Shown: positions 32,263-35,293 of the stretch, piece after piece
Numbering within the stretch: the stretch's first letter is position 1
Layout: every line of letters begins with the position of its first letter
Made by a program: the position numbers and the translations under genes
Notes under the pieces: generated by a model
What the model saw: the letters and a program-made list of their open reading frames with translations, nothing else
Databases searched by the model: none
What the model was told of the DNA's origin: nothing
DNA from: Pseudomonadota bacterium
GTDB taxonomy: Bacteria > Pseudomonadota > Gammaproteobacteria > Pseudomonadales > Azotimanducaceae
Assembly: GCA_027622495.1 (NCBI GenBank)
Contig: JAQBYL010000002.1
Location: 1 to 35,293 of the forward strand
Reading direction: 5' to 3'
Length of the DNA: 35,293 nucleotides

Positions 32263-32628
32263 ATGGCGCGCATACTTGTTGTCGATGATTCACCCAGTGA
32301 GACTCATCGCTTCGTCCACACTCTTTCAGGGGTCGGTCACCAGGTACTGACAGCTGACTGTGGTGCAGATGGCGTGGAGATGGCAGCAAGCGAGCTGCCG
32401 GATGTGATTCTGATGGATGTGGTGATGCCCGGTATAAACGGGTTTCAGGCCACACGTCAGATCAGTCGGAACGAAACAACGTCGCATATCCCCATCATTA
32501 TTGTTTCGACTAAAAATCAGGAAGCAGATCGGATCTGGGGAACCCGACAGGGCGCCCGCGAGTATCTGACCAAGCCGGTGAATGACCGGACCCTGCTCGC
32601 CACAATCAACAATGTGCTGAACGGCTGA
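32263..32628 (+). CDS. pilH: Type IV pilus response regulator PilH
   Basis: A 121-residue receiver domain with VVDDSPSE (acidic pair at about 8-9), phosphoacceptor Asp52 in ILMDVVMPG, and YLTKPV lysine (about Lys104). The segment IIIVSTKNQEADRIWGTRQGA is diagnostic for PilH. PilH opposes PilG and may drain phosphoryl groups from ChpA or favour retraction. AAAAGGAGTTGAGG gives a strong ribosome site. It lies 13 nt after pilG and 7 nt before pilI. Confidence 0.95.
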   Translation: MARILVVDDSPSETHRFVHTLSGVGHQVLTADCGADGVEMAASELPDVILMDVVMPGINGFQATRQISRNETTSHIPIIIVSTKNQEADRIWGTRQGAREYLTKPVNDRTLLATINNVLNG

Positions 32629-32635
32629 ACGACTT

Positions 32636-33181
32636 ATGGTAGCCAGTCAGGCACTCACCATCTTAGGTGACATCGAGCAGTCCACCTTAAAGAACTCCGT
32701 TCCAATGCCGCGCAGAGAAGCGGTGCGATCGGAGTGGCAGGGCTTAGGTTTTCAGATCGGCGGTATGCGTCTGGTTGCACCCATTGCAGATGTCGGCGAA
32801 CTGATGAAGGTTCCCAGGCTCGCGAGGGTGCCGGTCGTAAAACCGTGGATGCGCGGGATCGCCAATAACCGCGGTCGATTAGTCCCGATAGTCGATCTGC
32901 ATATCTACCTCGGCATAGAACCGGTGCTGCCAGTGAATCAATGGCGGGTGCTGCTTGTTGAACACCAGCAGATGACGGTTGGTTTGATTGTTGAACAGTC
33001 GCTGGGCATTCAGCACTTTCTGGAAGACAGCTTCGAAGCAGGCTCGAACGAGAACCTTGGCGCATTGACGCCGCATATAAAAGGCACGTTCAGGCATGGG
33101 GGAAGAGTTTTCTACCACGTCCGGCTGAAAACGATTTTCGAAGACGCGAACTTTTTGGACGTGGAACTGACACAAGGATAG
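32636..33181 (+). CDS. pilI: CheW-like adaptor PilI
   Basis: A 181-residue CheW-domain protein coupling the receptor PilJ to the kinase ChpA. CheW features are GFQIGGMRLVAPIADVGELM, RLARVPVVKPWMRGIANNRGRLVPIVDLHIYLGI, and VEQSLGIQHFLED. The N-terminal 40 residues (ALTILGDIEQSTLK) form a typical PilI extension. The start ATG at 32636 lies 7 nt after pilH and has only a weak ribosome site, implying coupling. The usual gene order pilG-H-I-J supports the assignment. Confidence 0.92.
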   Translation: MVASQALTILGDIEQSTLKNSVPMPRREAVRSEWQGLGFQIGGMRLVAPIADVGELMKVPRLARVPVVKPWMRGIANNRGRLVPIVDLHIYLGIEPVLPVNQWRVLLVEHQQMTVGLIVEQSLGIQHFLEDSFEAGSNENLGALTPHIKGTFRHGGRVFYHVRLKTIFEDANFLDVELTQG

Positions 33182-33215
33182 CGCCGATCTTAACGGGCGA
33201 ATAAAGGAACTTTAG

Positions 33216-34439
33216 ATGAAGAACATGTCCCCCTTACTTGGAATCATGATGTTGACACTGGCCGGTGCCGTCGCCGGAGCAGGGTATTTTATTGTTGCCC
33301 AGGGTATCGACCTCATGGCCAATGCAGGCATGGTCGCTATTTTTGCGGCATTGATCGGTGTCGCGATTGCCGCTGTTGTAGTCACCGGCAACACCAAGCG
33401 TCAGCTTGGTATGCAGGCGGCTCAGAACGAACGAAACCAGGCAGCGATACTTCAGCTGCTCGACGAGCTGGCTGAGCTGGCGGAGGGGAATCTGACCGTT
33501 CGCGCATCTGTCACCGAAAATTTCACCGGTGCCATAGCGGATTCCATCAACTATGCGATCGACGCGCTTCGTGGTCTGGTATCGAACATCTACGATGTAT
33601 CGGAACAGGTTTCGAAAGCGGTGAATGATACGCAAGGTACCGCACGCATCCTGACCGCAGCTGCGGAAAATCAGGCACGTGAAATTGGTGCTGCATCCCG
33701 CGCTATCAATGAGATGGCGGCGTCAATTGATCAGGTATCTTCCAATGCCGCAGAATCTGCGTCAGTTGCGGAGCGCGCGGTCGAGATTGCCCACACCGGT
33801 TCGCAGGTTGTGCACGACACGATCAATGGTATGGACACCATCCGCGGCCAGATCCAGGAAACGTCCAAACGAATCAAACGTCTCGGTGAGAGCAGCCAGG
33901 AAATCGGTGATATCGTTTCGCTGATCAATGACATTGCCGACCAGACCAACATTCTGTCGTTGAATGCTGCCATACAGGCGTCGATGGCAGGGGATGCCGG
34001 GCGTGGTTTTGCTGTGGTTGCGGACGAAGTCCAGCGCCTGGCAGAACGTTCGAGCGCTGCAACCAAACAGATTGCTGCTCTGGTCAAGACCATTCAGACT
34101 GACACCAACGAGGCGGTCATATCGATGGAACAGACCACCTCGGAGGTTGTCGGTGGTGCGAAGAGAGCACATGATGCCGGTGTTGCGCTCGAAGAGATTG
34201 AATCAGTGTCAGCATCGCTCGCCGAACTGATTCAGAACATCAGCAATGCAGCACGCCAGCAGTCGTCAACAGCGGCCGATGTTTCCAGCACCATGAACAC
34301 GATTCAGGAAATCACTGCCCAGACCGCAAACAGCACTGAAATTACCGCGAAGTCCATCGGTGATCTTGCCGGTATGTCCCGCGAGATGCGTGAATCGGTG
34401 CAAGGCTTCAAACTTCCGGAACGGAGAGCGTCTGCCTGA
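33216..34439 (+). CDS. pilJ: PilJ-type chemoreceptor lacking the periplasmic domain
   Basis: A 407-residue methyl-accepting receptor in the pilJ position (P. aeruginosa PilJ is about 680). Two hydrophobic helices at about 5-28 and 38-57 are separated by only about 9 residues, so nothing of substance is exposed to the periplasm. A HAMP-like linker (70-130) and a complete coiled-coil signalling domain follow, with the tip at about 240-275 (SLNAAIQASMAGDAGRGFAVVADEVQRLAERS recognisable in parts such as NAAIQASMAGDAG), which is specifically PilJ-like. There is no C-terminal methyltransferase-tethering pentapeptide. The start ATG (33216) has AAAGGAACTTT upstream. Only 34 bp separate it from pilI, so no N-terminal coding sequence was overlooked. 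Confidence 0.9.
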   Translation: MKNMSPLLGIMMLTLAGAVAGAGYFIVAQGIDLMANAGMVAIFAALIGVAIAAVVVTGNTKRQLGMQAAQNERNQAAILQLLDELAELAEGNLTVRASVTENFTGAIADSINYAIDALRGLVSNIYDVSEQVSKAVNDTQGTARILTAAAENQAREIGAASRAINEMAASIDQVSSNAAESASVAERAVEIAHTGSQVVHDTINGMDTIRGQIQETSKRIKRLGESSQEIGDIVSLINDIADQTNILSLNAAIQASMAGDAGRGFAVVADEVQRLAERSSAATKQIAALVKTIQTDTNEAVISMEQTTSEVVGGAKRAHDAGVALEEIESVSASLAELIQNISNAARQQSSTAADVSSTMNTIQEITAQTANSTEITAKSIGDLAGMSREMRESVQGFKLPERRASA

Positions 34440-34452
34440 GAAGCACTGACTG

Positions 34453-35293
34453 ATGAATACAAGGACTGAACATTTTGCGCTCGAGTGGGTTAGCCACGAG
34501 ATCAGTGCGACGCTGGAACAGGCACACATAGCCCTCGAGCAATTTGCTCGCGAGGGTGATGAAACGCAGCTGCGCAGCTGCCTGACAAACCTGCACCAGG
34601 TGCATGGCACCCTGATCATGATCGAGCTGCCCGGTACCGCCACACTAGCCGATCATCTTGAGAGATTGGCCCAGGCTATGATGGCCGGGCAGGTCAAAAA
34701 CAGCGATTTCGCTAACCAGGCGCTCATGCAGGGCATACTTGAATTGCCTGCGTACATCGAACAGGTTCGCAGAGGCGGTCCGGATTCGAGCGTTCCGATG
34801 TTGCCACTGGTTAATGAAATCCGGATTCTGCTGAACCTTGCACCCAGAAAAAGCGGTGGAGATTATCAGGCTGAAGTGCCTGAGCAGGTGCTCAGGGTAT
34901 TTGACGCGATCGACGGTGTAGAAAAGGCGCGTAAAATCCGTGCTGCCTACCAGCAGTTGCTGCTGACCATCCTGCAGGGTGATCGCAGTGAAAGGACCAT
35001 CGGGTTGCTTGGCAAGGTAGCAAAGGGGCTGACACGCATATGCATTGACACTCAGATTGAAGTCCTTTGGCGTGCATTCGGGGCATTTGTCGACAGCCTT
35101 TCCTCTACCCAGAAAAGCTTTTCATCAGACGATCTCAAACTGCTCCGGCGGGTCGACTCCGAGATGCGTGATCTGGCGGATACCGGACGCGAAGCGCTGA
35201 AACATCGCATATCCCCGGTGCTTGCCAGCCAACTGGTTGATGCGGCAAGCCGAAATGGCGTTGACGCAGAACTGCTCGAGCGAATCCGTACCC
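34453..35293 (+). CDS. chpA: ChpA/PilL-type hybrid chemotaxis kinase, N-terminal fragment (cut by window edge)
   Basis: Absent from the ORF track because it has no stop inside the window. Starting at ATG 34453 (NTRTEHFALEWVSHEIS), the frame is open for 280 codons to the end. The first about 130 residues match the ChpA N-terminus: ALEWVSHEISATLEQA, then LHQVHGTLIMIELPGTATLADHLERL (HPt-like; His48/His51 in LHQVHG). The rest is helical, with REALKHRISPVLASQL. In pseudomonads ChpA is a very large CheA-like kinase with several HPt/Spt/Tpt domains and a C-terminal receiver. It lies 13 nt after pilJ, where pilK would otherwise be. Confidence 0.88.
   Translation, partial: MNTRTEHFALEWVSHEISATLEQAHIALEQFAREGDETQLRSCLTNLHQVHGTLIMIELPGTATLADHLERLAQAMMAGQVKNSDFANQALMQGILELPAYIEQVRRGGPDSSVPMLPLVNEIRILLNLAPRKSGGDYQAEVPEQVLRVFDAIDGVEKARKIRAAYQQLLLTILQGDRSERTIGLLGKVAKGLTRICIDTQIEVLWRAFGAFVDSLSSTQKSFSSDDLKLLRRVDSEMRDLADTGREALKHRISPVLASQLVDAASRNGVDAELLERIRT

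Overview
This 35.3 kb window is a dense, housekeeping-type stretch of chromosome from a free-living gammaproteobacterium. The base composition is moderately GC-rich (judged by eye, not computed). Gene order strongly recalls the Pseudomonas-type arrangement. From memory it matches the PAO1 blocks recG-spoT-rpoZ-gmk-yicC-rph-pyrE-argB-algC-coaBC-radC-rpmB-rpmG and mutM-coaD-rsmD-ftsYEX-rpoH-trmB-hemW-rdgB-metWX-yggT-proC-yggS-pilTU-ruvX-algH-tonB3-gshB-pilGHIJ-chpA. The two blocks are joined directly here, and several genes present in Pseudomonas are missing from between them. I see no phage, transposon, CRISPR array, tRNA or rRNA. The sequence is nearly saturated with genes; the largest gap is about 263 bp, upstream of pilG.

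Layout. (1) 1-4500, minus strand: operon yicC-gmk-rpoZ-spoT-ridA-recG (recG cut by the window edge), covering stringent response, GMP phosphorylation and the RNAP omega subunit. (2) 4611-6734, plus strand: rph, pyrE and a secreted DUF4124 protein; PyrE carries an unusual tandem-repeat N-terminus. (3) 6753-12220, minus strand: coaBC-algC-argB-slmA, with a long membrane-anchored AlgC. (4) 12255-14724, plus strand: radC, rpmB-rpmG, mutM and a small exported or membrane protein. (5) 14729-15814, minus strand: rsmD and coaD. (6) 15843-20466, plus strand: ftsY-ftsE-ftsX, then rpoH behind a perfect CIRCE operator, then a DUF423 gene and trmB. (7) 20451-26485, minus strand: a tightly overlapped eight-gene run yggS-proC-yggT-metX-metW-DUF4426-rdgB-hemW. 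(8) 26606-28801, plus strand: pilT-pilU. (9) 28789-31608, minus strand: gshB-tonB-algH-ruvX. (10) 31872-end, plus strand: the Pil-Chp chemosensory operon pilG-pilH-pilI-pilJ-chpA (chpA cut by the window edge).

How the genes work together. The type IV pilus retraction ATPases and the Chp signalling cluster imply surface (twitching) motility. CoaBC and CoaD supply coenzyme A; MetX and MetW supply methionine; ArgB, ProC and PyrE supply arginine, proline and pyrimidines. The most interesting departures are: a perfect CIRCE (HrcA operator) embedded in the rpoH promoter; a PilJ chemoreceptor with essentially no periplasmic sensing domain and no pilK beside it; and a 12-bp tandem repeat at the start of pyrE read from a TTG codon. 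No wholly new multi-gene system is evident; the novelty is in wiring and variant forms of known genes.
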